Assembly (NCBI GenBank): GCA_963764345.1
Contig: CAVXSF010000002.1
Coordinates: forward strand, 248,001-312,000
DNA length: 64,000 nucleotides
Direction of reading: 5' to 3'
DNA from: DASQZK01 sp963764345
GTDB taxonomy: Bacteria > Bacteroidota > Bacteroidia > Bacteroidales > GCA-2748055
Below are positions 18,285-27,192 of the stretch, in pieces. The first letter of the stretch is position 1. Each line of letters opens with the position of its first letter. The notes below the pieces were generated by a model that did no database searches, was not told the origin of the DNA, and was given only the letters and a program-made list of their open reading frames with translations. The position numbers and the translations under genes were made by a program.

Positions 18285-19933
18285 AGGACAGAAAAAATAT
18301 CATCACAGCGTGGGTCGTAGCTATTCTGGCAGGATTGCTTTTCTTTATTCCTTTCCTGGGAGGGGTTCACCTTTTCGACTGGGATGAGATCAATTTTGCC
18401 GAGTCGGCCCGGGAGATGATCGCTACCGGTGATTATCTTACAGTCAGAATAAATTACCAGCCTTTCTGGGAGAAACCACCGCTGTTCATCTGGATGCAGG
18501 TGCTGTCTATGAAAACCTTCGGAATTAACGAATTTGCGGCACGTTTTCCCGATGCAATCTGCGGCATTTTTACCCTGATCACCCTGTTCTATGCAGGCCG
18601 CCGGTTTTTCAATGAACAGTTTGGTTTTCTGTGGATGCTCGTTTACGGCGGAAGCATCCTGCCATTTTTTTACTTTAAGTCGGGAATCATCGATCCCTGG
18701 TTCAATCTTTTCATCTTCCTCGGCATTATCCATTTATGTCGCTATTTCATGGATGAAGGAAACAGAAGCATGAAAATTGTACTTTCTGCTTTTTTTACCG
18801 GTCTGGCAGTCCTTACCAAAGGTCCTGTGTCCATCCTGATTTTATTTCTTGTTTTCACTATCTTTCTCCTTTACGTCAGGTTCAGGATCAAAACCAGTGT
18901 GAAAGATGTCGTGGTTTTTTGTCTCGTTCTTTCATTCACCGGCGGCTTTTGGTTTATCCTTCAGATTCTGAACGGTAACTACGGGATCATCAGGGATTTC
19001 ATCCTATACCAGATAAGGCTGTTCAGTACACATGATGCCGGACACAGCGGGTTCCTGCTATACCATTTTGTCGTTCTGCTCGCAGGTGTGTTTCCTGCGT
19101 CGGTGCTCGCGCTCCCTGTTATATTCAGGAGGGCGGGGGAGAGCTCAGTGCAACAGGCATTCGCGCTCTGGATGAAGATCCTTTTCTGGACGGTTTTGAT
19201 CCTTTTTACGATCGTTCAGACAAAGATTATCCACTATAGCTCCCTTTGTTATTACCCCCTCACGTTCATGGCTGCTGTTTATGTCCAAAAAATCTTTAAC
19301 GGGGAAGTTCAGTGGGCACGATGGACAAAATACCTTCTCCTGTTCATCGCCCTGCTATATTCCCTGGCCATTATGGTGCTTCCCCTGATTGGGAAATACA
19401 GCCAGGTAATTACGGCACGCGGATGGATCAAAGATCCCTTTGCCGAGGCAAACCTGAGTGCCGGGGTACACTGGTCGGGAGTGGAAATACTTGTTAGTGT
19501 AGCATTTCTTTTTCTGATGATATACCTTATTTGGTTTATGAAAAACAGGAAGTATGCCATAACCGGAATTTTTGCGGTTACAATCTTTTTTACTTACTTT
19601 AATGTAGTATTCATAACCCCAAAAATTGAAGGATACAGCCAGCGGGCCGCCATTGAATTTTATTCGGGACTGCAGGATAAAAAAGTCTATGTTGCAACAC
19701 TGGGCTTTAAGAGTTATGCCCAGTTGTTCTATACGAAAATGAAACCTTACAGTGATAAAAGAGGGGCGGATACTGATTGGCTTCTCCATGGTAACATCGA
19801 CCGGCCGGCGTATTTTGTATTTAAGATCCAGAACAGAAAAAAATATATGCAGGAATATCCGCAGCTGGATATTCTTTATGAGAAGAACGGATTTGTATTC
19901 ACTAAGCGAAAAGAAAACACGAACCAGGAATGA
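18281..19933 (+). CDS. GT39 / ArnT-like membrane glycosyltransferase
   Basis: ~550 aa with about twelve membrane segments. The N-terminal periplasmic loop carries the PMT/ArnT motif DWDEINFAESAREM and the downstream FWEKPPLFIWMQ. Family members move a sugar from a polyprenyl-phosphate donor onto lipid A, protein or glycan on the outer face of the inner membrane. Start chosen at ATG 18281 because it overlaps the corrected PAP2 stop; an in-frame ATG at 18233 would add 16 residues. Its stop overlaps the next ATG (ATGA), so translation is coupled. Confidence 0.85.
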   Translation: MKDRKNIITAWVVAILAGLLFFIPFLGGVHLFDWDEINFAESAREMIATGDYLTVRINYQPFWEKPPLFIWMQVLSMKTFGINEFAARFPDAICGIFTLITLFYAGRRFFNEQFGFLWMLVYGGSILPFFYFKSGIIDPWFNLFIFLGIIHLCRYFMDEGNRSMKIVLSAFFTGLAVLTKGPVSILILFLVFTIFLLYVRFRIKTSVKDVVVFCLVLSFTGGFWFILQILNGNYGIIRDFILYQIRLFSTHDAGHSGFLLYHFVVLLAGVFPASVLALPVIFRRAGESSVQQAFALWMKILFWTVLILFTIVQTKIIHYSSLCYYPLTFMAAVYVQKIFNGEVQWARWTKYLLLFIALLYSLAIMVLPLIGKYSQVITARGWIKDPFAEANLSAGVHWSGVEILVSVAFLFLMIYLIWFMKNRKYAITGIFAVTIFFTYFNVVFITPKIEGYSQRAAIEFYSGLQDKKVYVATLGFKSYAQLFYTKMKPYSDKRGADTDWLLHGNIDRPAYFVFKIQNRKKYMQEYPQLDILYEKNGFVFTKRKENTNQE

Positions 19934-20691
19934 TAAAAGGAAAAAAGGTCACTGTTGTGCTACCGGCTTACAATGCTGAAAAAACGCTCAGACAAACCTA
20001 CGAGGAAATACCTTTTGATATCGTCGATGAAGTTGTACTTGTGGATGATAAGAGCAATGACAATACATTGCAGGTGGCCCGCGACCTGGGCATACGGCAT
20101 ATTGTAAGCCATGAGGAGAACAAGGGATATGGTGGGAATCAGAAATCATGCTACAACAAGGCTCTCGAATTGGATTCCGATATCGTCGTTATGCTTCATC
20201 CCGATTACCAGTACACACCCAAACTGATCCAGCCCATGTGTTCCCTAATCGCCAACGAGGTGTATGAAGTGGTCCTGGGTTCCCGGATTCTGGGAAAAGG
20301 AGCACTGAAAGGTGGTATGCCGTTATATAAATACATGTCCAACCGTTTCCTGACCCTGTTTCAGAATATCCTGATGAACCAGAAACTGTCGGAATACCAT
20401 ACCGGTTATCGCGCTTTTTCGGCCAGGGTTCTCCACTCTATCGACTATATGGCCAACTCGGATGATTTTGTTTTTGATAACCAGATGCTGGCCCAGATCT
20501 TTTATGCCGGATTTGAAATTGCTGAAATTACATGTCCGACAAAATATTTCGAAGAGGCTTCGTCAATCAATCTGAAGCGCAGTTCGATATACGGCCTCGG
20601 TGTTCTGAAAACATCAGTATGTTATTTTCTTCAGAAAACAGGGCTCGGGCGTTTCAGGATTTTTCAGAATCCGCAAAATGTCAAACCTTAA
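19930..20691 (+). CDS. GT2 glycosyltransferase, polyprenyl-phosphate sugar synthase-like
   Basis: 253 aa GT-A fold. It has VVLPAYNAEKTL at the N-terminus, DDKSNDNT, and HPDYQY where the family usually has a DxD-like metal site. No C-terminal membrane segments are obvious. Best resemblance is to dolichol-/undecaprenyl-phosphate mannosyl- or glucosyltransferase-like enzymes, which would make the lipid-linked donor used by the GT39 enzyme encoded just upstream. Sugar specificity cannot be read from sequence. Confidence 0.85.
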   Translation: MIKGKKVTVVLPAYNAEKTLRQTYEEIPFDIVDEVVLVDDKSNDNTLQVARDLGIRHIVSHEENKGYGGNQKSCYNKALELDSDIVVMLHPDYQYTPKLIQPMCSLIANEVYEVVLGSRILGKGALKGGMPLYKYMSNRFLTLFQNILMNQKLSEYHTGYRAFSARVLHSIDYMANSDDFVFDNQMLAQIFYAGFEIAEITCPTKYFEEASSINLKRSSIYGLGVLKTSVCYFLQKTGLGRFRIFQNPQNVKP

Positions 20692-20703
20692 ATTCATCAG
20701 GCT

Positions 20704-21717
20704 GTGATCATAAAATCAGTATCATACCCCAGGGCTGCTTTGATCGGCAACCCTTCCGATGGTTACTATGGAAAAACCATTGCCTTCCTGTTCAGAAATT
20801 TTAAGGCGGAGGTCATTCTTTATGAATCTCCTGAACTTGAAATTCTGCCGGCTGAGTACGATTCAGCTGTCTTCAGCAGTATGAAAGCCCTGGTTAACGA
20901 TGTGAGGCTCTTTGGTTATTACGGAGGGCTTAGATTATTGAAGGCCGCTGTCAAACGCTTCTATGAGTATTGTGAACAGAATGAAATAGTGATCGTAGAG
21001 CGAAATTTCACCATCAGGTACCAGTCTGACATTCCCTACCGCCTCGGGCTGGCCGGGTCCAGTGCCATCATCACAGCATGCATGCGGGCCCTGATGTCAT
21101 TTTTTGGTATCGATATTCCCAAACCGGCGTTGGCTAACCTTGTTCTGTCTGTCGAACTCGATGAGCTGAAGATATCTGCTGGTTTGCAGGACAGGGTAGC
21201 ACAGGCTTATGAATGTCCCGTTTATATGGATTTTGAAGAATCGGTTATGAAAAGACAGGGTTTTGGCATTTATAAAACCATGAAAAAGGGCCAGCTGCCT
21301 CTTTTGTATATTGCCTGGCGTAAAGATCTCTCGGAAGGTTCAGAAGTCGTTCATAATGATTTTCGTGAAAGGTATCATTTCAAGGATAAAGCGGTGCATG
21401 AAGCGATCCACAGTTGGAAGGCCCTTTCCGAGGAGATGTATGCCAGACTTTTAGCGGGAGATAAAAATGTGGGGGACCTTATTAACCGGAATTTTGATAT
21501 CCGTAAATCGGTGATGTCCATCAGTCCCAAAAACCTGTCAATGGTTCAGACAGCCAGGTCTGCAGGGGCAAGTGCAAAATTTACCGGTTCAGGTGGTGCA
21601 ATCATCGGCACATACAATGATGAAGCTATGTTCACTGAACTTAAAAAGCGACTCAGCCAGATTGGGGTCGAAGTCCTCAAACCTGATATCGTTTGCAGGG
21701 AGGAAGAAAAAGAATAA
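20704..21717 (+). CDS. GHMP kinase, glucuronokinase-like
   Basis: 337 aa from GTG 20704. GHMP hallmarks are the ATP loop PYRLGLAGSSA (111-121) and the C-terminal KFTGSGGA. The words LIGNPSDGYYGKT, GYYGGLRLL, AGLQDRVAQ and NFDIRKSV recall plant glucuronokinase, which makes glucuronate-1-phosphate. The nucleotidyltransferase encoded right behind it (1-bp gap) would then give a UDP-sugar. Alternative: a kinase for another sugar acid or hexose. Substrate is inferred from remembered family sequence, not tested. Confidence 0.7.
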   Translation: MIIKSVSYPRAALIGNPSDGYYGKTIAFLFRNFKAEVILYESPELEILPAEYDSAVFSSMKALVNDVRLFGYYGGLRLLKAAVKRFYEYCEQNEIVIVERNFTIRYQSDIPYRLGLAGSSAIITACMRALMSFFGIDIPKPALANLVLSVELDELKISAGLQDRVAQAYECPVYMDFEESVMKRQGFGIYKTMKKGQLPLLYIAWRKDLSEGSEVVHNDFRERYHFKDKAVHEAIHSWKALSEEMYARLLAGDKNVGDLINRNFDIRKSVMSISPKNLSMVQTARSAGASAKFTGSGGAIIGTYNDEAMFTELKKRLSQIGVEVLKPDIVCREEEKE

Positions 21718-21718
21718 T

Positions 21719-22591
21719 ATGATAAAAAAAGCAGTAATCCCGGCTGCGGGCTTTGGAACAAGGTTCCTGCCCGCAACAAAATCCCAGCCTAAGGAAATGC
21801 TTCCTATTGTTGATACCCCTACCATTCAGCATGTGGTTGAAGAAGCGGTGGCTTCTGGAATTACCGATATCCTTATGATTATCGGAAAGGGGAAAAGAGC
21901 CATCGAAGAACACTTTGACCGGAATTTCGAATTGGAGATGCAGCTTGCGGAGAACCACAAAGATGAAGAACTCAGGGCCATCAAAAACATAACCGAACTT
22001 GCCGATATACACTTTATCTGGCAAAAAGAGATGAATGGTCTGGGCGATGCTGTAAAGTATGCCAGGAATCATGTGAACAATGAACCTTTTGCCGTCCTGC
22101 TGGGTGATACGCTCATTGAATCCAGCAGCTCTGTTCCCGTCATGGGTCAGCTTATTGAGATCTACAATCTATATCACGAATCAGTAGTGGCTCTCGAAGA
22201 AGTGGACCCTGCCCTGGTGTCGCGATACGGCATTATCAAAGGCAAAGAAATATCTAAAGATGTCTACAGGGTTGAAGATTTCATCGAAAAACCGGAGATC
22301 GGAGATGCTCCGTCAAACCTCGCCATTGCCTCGCGGTACATTTTTACTCCCGAAATTTTCGATTATCTCGATGCTCTTACTCCCGGGAAAAACAATGAAA
22401 TCCAGTTGACGGATGCCATGCATCTGATGGTCCAGGACAGGGCTATGTTCGGACTGCGTTTCGAAGGGGTCAGACACGACATCGGTAACAAGCTGGATTT
22501 TCTGAAAGCGAATATAATTTACGGCCTTAAACGGGATGATTTTGGCGATGAGTTCCGTGAATGGCTGAAACAACTCGTCTCAAAGTTCTGA
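21719..22591 (+). CDS. galU: UTP-sugar-1-phosphate uridylyltransferase (GalU-like)
   Basis: 290 aa from ATG 21719. Nucleotidyltransferase motif AAGFGTRFLPATKSQPKEMLP at the N-terminus, with the essential R and K. GalU words also appear: VEEAVASGI, VLLGDTL, RYGIIKG and EKP. It usually makes UDP-glucose from glucose-1-phosphate, and could use glucuronate-1-phosphate given its neighbour. It closes the PAP2-GT39-GT2-kinase-GalU operon. Confidence 0.9.
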   Translation: MIKKAVIPAAGFGTRFLPATKSQPKEMLPIVDTPTIQHVVEEAVASGITDILMIIGKGKRAIEEHFDRNFELEMQLAENHKDEELRAIKNITELADIHFIWQKEMNGLGDAVKYARNHVNNEPFAVLLGDTLIESSSSVPVMGQLIEIYNLYHESVVALEEVDPALVSRYGIIKGKEISKDVYRVEDFIEKPEIGDAPSNLAIASRYIFTPEIFDYLDALTPGKNNEIQLTDAMHLMVQDRAMFGLRFEGVRHDIGNKLDFLKANIIYGLKRDDFGDEFREWLKQLVSKF

Positions 22592-22614
22592 TAAAACTTC
22601 CTGCTAAAAACCAC

Positions 22615-23955
22615 ATGACTATGGACCACTCAAGAAGAGACTTTCTTAAAACGGCAGCCGTTGGAACAGCCGGTATAACCCTGGGAGGGTTACATCTCAG
22701 TTCAACTGCCTTTGCATCCGTAAACGGGGCTAATGACAGACTTAATGTAGCGGTTGTTGGTATCCACAGCAGAGGACAGGCTCATTTGAATGCCCTTGCC
22801 AAAATCGAAAATGTTAACATCGGATATATTTGCGATGTGGATTCCCGCGTCAGGGATGAGGCGGTGAAGATGGTACATGATCTCACAGGTATTAAGCCAA
22901 AAGCATTCACCGATATACGTAAACTCCTTGAAGAAAAAGACCTGGATGCCATAACGATTGCCACACCCGATCACTGGCATGCTCCAATGACGCTTATGGC
23001 CCTGCAGGCAGGCAAACATGTTTATGTCGAAAAACCCTGTAGCCATAATCCCGCGGAAGGTGAAATCCTGGTTGAGGCACAGAAAAAATACGGTAAAATT
23101 GTCCAGATGGGTAATCAGCAAAGGTCAGCACCAACCACTATCCAGGCGGTACAGGAAATCCGCGCCGGCCTCATTGGCCGGGCCTATCACGGCTATACCT
23201 GGTATGCAAATTCCAGGGCTTCAATAGGCAAGGGAAAGAAGGTTGATGTCCCCGGATGGCTCGACTGGGAACTCTGGCAGGGACCGGCACCCAGAAGGGA
23301 TTTTCAGGATATCTGGGTGCATTATAACTGGCACTGGTTCTGGAATTGGGGAACCGGAGAAGTGAATAATAACGGCACACATGAGATTGATGTCTGCCGC
23401 TGGGCACTGGGTATTGATTTCCCTTCAAAAGTTACTTCAGGAGGCGGCCGCTACCATTACGATGACGATTGGCAGTTTTATGACACCCAGGTTGTAAATT
23501 ATGAATTCCCCGAAAATAAAATGATCACCTGGGAAGGCCGCAGTTGCAATGGATTCGGGGTTTATGACCGGAGCAGGGGAGTGGCTGTTTACGGCACTGA
23601 AGGAACCGTTGTGATGGACGCGAACGGCTTTATAGCGTACAACAAAAAAAATGAGGTGATCAAAGAAGTGTCCGGGCAGAGCCAGAAAGCGACGACCGAC
23701 ACACGGGGTGAGGGGATGCAGGATGTGTATCACCTGAGTAACTTCGTAAATGCCATTCGCATTGGTGAAAAGCTGCATTCACCCATCAGTGAAGGGGCAG
23801 TCAGCAATCTCCTTTGTCACCTGGGTAACATTTCCCAGAAGATGGGCAGAACCCTCTATACCGACCTGGGGAACGGGCATATCCTGGGTGATGGTGAAGC
23901 AATGCAGATGTGGACACGTGAATATGAACCCGGATGGGAAATGAAACTGACCTGA
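22615..23955 (+). CDS. Tat-exported Gfo/Idh/MocA oxidoreductase
   Basis: 446 aa from ATG 22615 (a second ATG at 22621 is equally plausible). Tat signal SRRDFLKTAAVG, then a Rossmann fold (LNVAVVGIHSRG), with the family EKP motif (HVYVEKPCSHNP) and a C-terminal domain with HYNWHWFWNWG and NNNGTHEIDVCRWA. These NAD(P)-dependent sugar dehydrogenases are exported folded with cofactor into the periplasm. Substrate unknown. It follows galU by 23 bp but may be a separate unit. Confidence 0.9.
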   Translation: MTMDHSRRDFLKTAAVGTAGITLGGLHLSSTAFASVNGANDRLNVAVVGIHSRGQAHLNALAKIENVNIGYICDVDSRVRDEAVKMVHDLTGIKPKAFTDIRKLLEEKDLDAITIATPDHWHAPMTLMALQAGKHVYVEKPCSHNPAEGEILVEAQKKYGKIVQMGNQQRSAPTTIQAVQEIRAGLIGRAYHGYTWYANSRASIGKGKKVDVPGWLDWELWQGPAPRRDFQDIWVHYNWHWFWNWGTGEVNNNGTHEIDVCRWALGIDFPSKVTSGGGRYHYDDDWQFYDTQVVNYEFPENKMITWEGRSCNGFGVYDRSRGVAVYGTEGTVVMDANGFIAYNKKNEVIKEVSGQSQKATTDTRGEGMQDVYHLSNFVNAIRIGEKLHSPISEGAVSNLLCHLGNISQKMGRTLYTDLGNGHILGDGEAMQMWTREYEPGWEMKLT

Positions 23956-24009
23956 GAGTGTATCTTTCGGTAGTTTCCGTTCATCATTTATTATAATTTG
24001 AATGGACAC

Positions 24010-25060
24010 ATGATTCAAAAATTCCGGTATATCCTGTTTACTTTTTTCCTCATACAGGGCTGTAACAATGATTCTCAGAGTACAATGTCACCGCTCAGGC
24101 TCGATTATGAACCCGGGGAAAATTGTATCGCCCTTACAGGGAATGGTGAACTGCTTACGCTCTACCAGTTTGCCGATACGCTCTGTAAACCTTTTTTTTT
24201 CCCTGTCAACACGCTCGAAGGCGTGACCGTCACCCGCGGTTATCCTTTGGATCCGCGGCCTCACGAACCGGTGGATCATCCCCATCAAACAGGCGTTTGG
24301 TTCACCTTTGGGGATGTGAATGGCATCGACTTCTGGAACAATTCCTATGCGATACCGCGTGATAAAAAGGCGGGCTATGGCCGTATCGTCATGGATTCGT
24401 TGAAAATTAACAGCCCTGAAGGCAATGGTTGTGGCTTCACCTCCTTCAATACCTGGGAAGACAATGATGGACATCCTTTGCTCAGGGAAAAAGCCATATA
24501 TATTTTCAGTGCAAATGGCAACTACTGGTCTATGTTACGCAGAACAGTACTGATTGCTCAAACCAGGATCCATTTCGGTGATAACAAGGAAGGCCTGTTC
24601 GCCATCAGACTGGCCAGGGAGTTCCAGTCTGATTTCGGAAAGCCGGTAATCATTCTTGACAGCGAACTGCATCCGTCAGGGGAAAAGCTGGTTTACGATA
24701 AGGGAGAAAAATGGATTTTTCACTTCCTCCAGTGGTAAGAATGGTCCGGAGGTTTGGGGAACGCCGAATAAATGGGTAGCCGTTTCAGCCGTGAAAGACA
24801 GGGATTCAATATCAGTGGTGATCTTTGACCATCCGCGCAATTTTGGTTTCCCGGCATACTGGCATGCCAGGGATTATGGCCTCTTTTCGGTCAATAACCT
24901 GGCCCGAAAAGCCTATCAGCCTTCCCTTGACTCCCTCACCCTTGACCTTCCACAGGGCGACAGTGTAATGTTCACGCACGAAATGATCATTAAATCTGAA
25001 GGTTTTATTCTTCCGGAGCTGACAGACAGTCTTTACCGGCAATTCATCCGGAAAGATTAA
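24010..25060 (+). pseudogene. DUF6807 (PmoA-like) lipoprotein, one frameshift
   Basis: Start at ATG 24010. Lipobox FFLIQGC gives a lipidated Cys. The first frame holds the family core PVDHPHQTGVWFTFGDVNG. The continuation KNGFFTSSSGKNGPEVWGTP ... FGFPAYWHARDYGLF lies in another frame after the AAGGGAGAAAAA tract (24698-24711). The two halves make one ~350-aa protein of a family often clustered with Gfo/Idh/MocA oxidoreductases, as here. A homopolymer-rich break point makes sequencing error a real possibility. Molecular function unknown. Confidence 0.75.
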
Positions 25061-25207
25061 GGGAAGCCATTGGAACATTCGAAACCGGCCTGTTTCATCC
25101 AAATATGTCCCTTTCCGGACTGATCATAGAGAATTAATAGTCTGATTTACCGTCGGCAGAGTTTCCTCCTGATGGCCCGAACACCTCGGGGAATATATAG
25201 GCCGGTA

Positions 25208-26254
25208 TTAAAAATTGATCATCCGTTCTTCCCGGGCACTCTGGTATGCTGCTTCAATAACCCTGATCACATTTGCACCTTCCTGCGGCTTCACGGCCAG
25301 CGGTGCTCCATGTCTGAGCGTCTTGTAAAGGGCATCGTAATATGCCAGATAATTTCCGGGAAAGGTTTCTATCCGTCCGCGGAAATTCATACCACCGGAT
25401 GAAGTGTTCAGTAAACCGTAATAATCAGGATGATCTTTACCCCAGTCTGGCCCCGCAGGTGAACGCCCTTCCTTCAGGGCTTGTTCCTGGGGATCCAGCC
25501 CCCATTTGAGAAAGGATCCTTCGGTTCCGTGAAGAATATACCTGGGTCCGGGTTCTTTCACCAGATACCCGCCTTTAATGGTCACTTTCTGATCCTGGTA
25601 TTTTAACCGGAGATCGAAACTGTCATCCACTCTGCCGCCGGTACGAAGAATCCTGATATCCGCACTCACACCTTCCGGCATGCCGAAAAGAACCAGGGCC
25701 TGGTCAATCATGTGAGAACCAAGATTATACAGTGTTCCGCTTCCGCTATCCGGATCTTCCTTCCACGTCGTTTCATTCACTTCCTTCCGGTACCGGTCAA
25801 AGTGAGATTCATATTCCGTAAGCCTGCCCAGTAATCCCTGCCCGATTATATTTTTAACCGTCAGAAAGTCGCCATCCCACCGTCTGTTCTGGAATACAGA
25901 CAGTATAAGTCCCTTTTCTCCGGCCAGTGCGGAAAGTTGAACCGCCTTGTCATATTTCAGTGTGAACGGTTTTTCCACAACCACATTCTTTCCGGCATTG
26001 AGAGCCTGGAATGTCAGATCATAATGAGTATGGTCGGGAGTGTTGACAATGATCAGTTCAATATCGGGGTCAGAGCAAAGATCATCAAAATGCCTGACAA
26101 TGAGGCTGTCTGGATAATTATCCCGGCTTCGGTCATGGCTCCTCTCCAGAATGCTTTTTATTTCAAATTCAGGATGTGCATGGAGCAAGGGTCCGTGAAA
26201 CACCATCCCCGACATCCCAAAAGATGCGATCCCAGTTTTTACTCGTTGCGGCAT
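25208..26254 (-). CDS. Cytosolic Gfo/Idh/MocA oxidoreductase
   Basis: 348 aa, no signal peptide. Rossmann motif TGIASFGMSG, the EKPFT motif (VVVEKPFTL), and a C-terminal domain with GSGTLYNLGSHMIDQAL. It resembles the inositol/sugar dehydrogenase branch of the family (YdgJ/IolW-like). Divergently placed to apbE, with a shared ~45-bp promoter region. Confidence 0.88.
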   Translation of the reverse strand: MPQRVKTGIASFGMSGMVFHGPLLHAHPEFEIKSILERSHDRSRDNYPDSLIVRHFDDLCSDPDIELIIVNTPDHTHYDLTFQALNAGKNVVVEKPFTLKYDKAVQLSALAGEKGLILSVFQNRRWDGDFLTVKNIIGQGLLGRLTEYESHFDRYRKEVNETTWKEDPDSGSGTLYNLGSHMIDQALVLFGMPEGVSADIRILRTGGRVDDSFDLRLKYQDQKVTIKGGYLVKEPGPRYILHGTEGSFLKWGLDPQEQALKEGRSPAGPDWGKDHPDYYGLLNTSSGGMNFRGRIETFPGNYLAYYDALYKTLRHGAPLAVKPQEGANVIRVIEAAYQSAREERMINF

Positions 26255-26290
26255 AATTTTGTTAGTTTTGTGATCGAAGGCTTAAAGGTA
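26254..26290. promoter_or_regulatory. Divergent promoter region between an oxidoreductase gene and apbE
   Basis: On + there are two overlapping -7 boxes, TAATTTTG (26254-26261) and TAGTTTTG (26263-26270), 29-38 bp before the apbE ATG. On - there is TACCTTTA (26290-26283), 7/8 to consensus, 29 bp before the oxidoreductase ATG. The -33 elements are poor on both strands. Confidence 0.35.
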
Positions 26291-26298
26291 TAAAACAC

Positions 26299-27177
26299 AT
26301 GTCTAAAAACCATGCATACCGTAATTTGTGGTCCATGGGTACCCGTCTCGATATCCTGATGCCCGGAACAGATGATGAGCCGGCCGATCAGATCTGTAAA
26401 GAAATTCGAATTGAGATGGACCGGCTGGAGAAGATGCTTAGTATTTACCGTAATGACTCACTTTTTTCATTTCTGAATGAAAATGCTGCGAGGTCGAACT
26501 GTCCTGTCGACCAGGAAGTCTTCGACCTCTTTTCCCAACTGGCAGGCTTTCATCATCTTACACTTGGTTATTTTGATATAACCATGGGCACCGGCATTGA
26601 TCATAGCAGGGAAGTTAAAGAAGGACAGGTTCCGGATCAGGGTATTGTTCTCGATGTAGCAAATTGTACTGTTGGTTTCAACTCCCCCCGGATTAATATC
26701 GATTCAGGAGCTTTTGGGAAAGGACTGGCTCTTAATTCTATCAAAAAGATACTTGGTCAGTCAAAAATTTATAATGCTTTTGTTAGTTTTGGGGAGAGTT
26801 CCGTGTTAACTCTCGGGCATCATCCTTATGGAGATCATTGGAAAGTGGGTATAAAGGATATGTTCAGGACTGACAGGAATGTTTTCGTTTTTGATATCAA
26901 TGATGGATCGGTCTCTTCATCAGGCAATTCTCTGAATAATGAAACGAAGTATCCCGAAGGTCATATAGTTAATCCCTACAGCGGCAATAAAGTGGAGGGA
27001 TACCAGTTGGTGTGCGTTGCAGGTCCCGATGCCATGGAAGCAGAGGTATTGTCAACTGCACTCATCCTGGCCGGGGATGATGAAAGGGCTGTTATTCTCG
27101 GCAATTTTTCGGGTTATACAGCCGTTAAAATTTCCTATCCCGGAAAAAATGCAGACCCGGTTTTGGAGAAATTGTAA
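26299..27177 (+). CDS. apbE: FAD:protein FMN transferase (ApbE family)
   Basis: 292 aa. ApbE proteins attach FMN from FAD to a Thr of target flavoproteins. Visible motifs: MGTRLDI near the start, EMDRLEKMLSIYRNDSLFSFLN, the DxGAFGKGLA loop (INIDSGAFGKGLAL) and GHIVNPYSG. There is no signal peptide or lipobox, unlike many ApbE proteins, so this copy should act in the cytoplasm. No obvious flavinylation target is encoded nearby. Confidence 0.85.
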   Translation: MSKNHAYRNLWSMGTRLDILMPGTDDEPADQICKEIRIEMDRLEKMLSIYRNDSLFSFLNENAARSNCPVDQEVFDLFSQLAGFHHLTLGYFDITMGTGIDHSREVKEGQVPDQGIVLDVANCTVGFNSPRINIDSGAFGKGLALNSIKKILGQSKIYNAFVSFGESSVLTLGHHPYGDHWKVGIKDMFRTDRNVFVFDINDGSVSSSGNSLNNETKYPEGHIVNPYSGNKVEGYQLVCVAGPDAMEAEVLSTALILAGDDERAVILGNFSGYTAVKISYPGKNADPVLEKL

Positions 27178-27192
27178 TCACTCAATATAATT

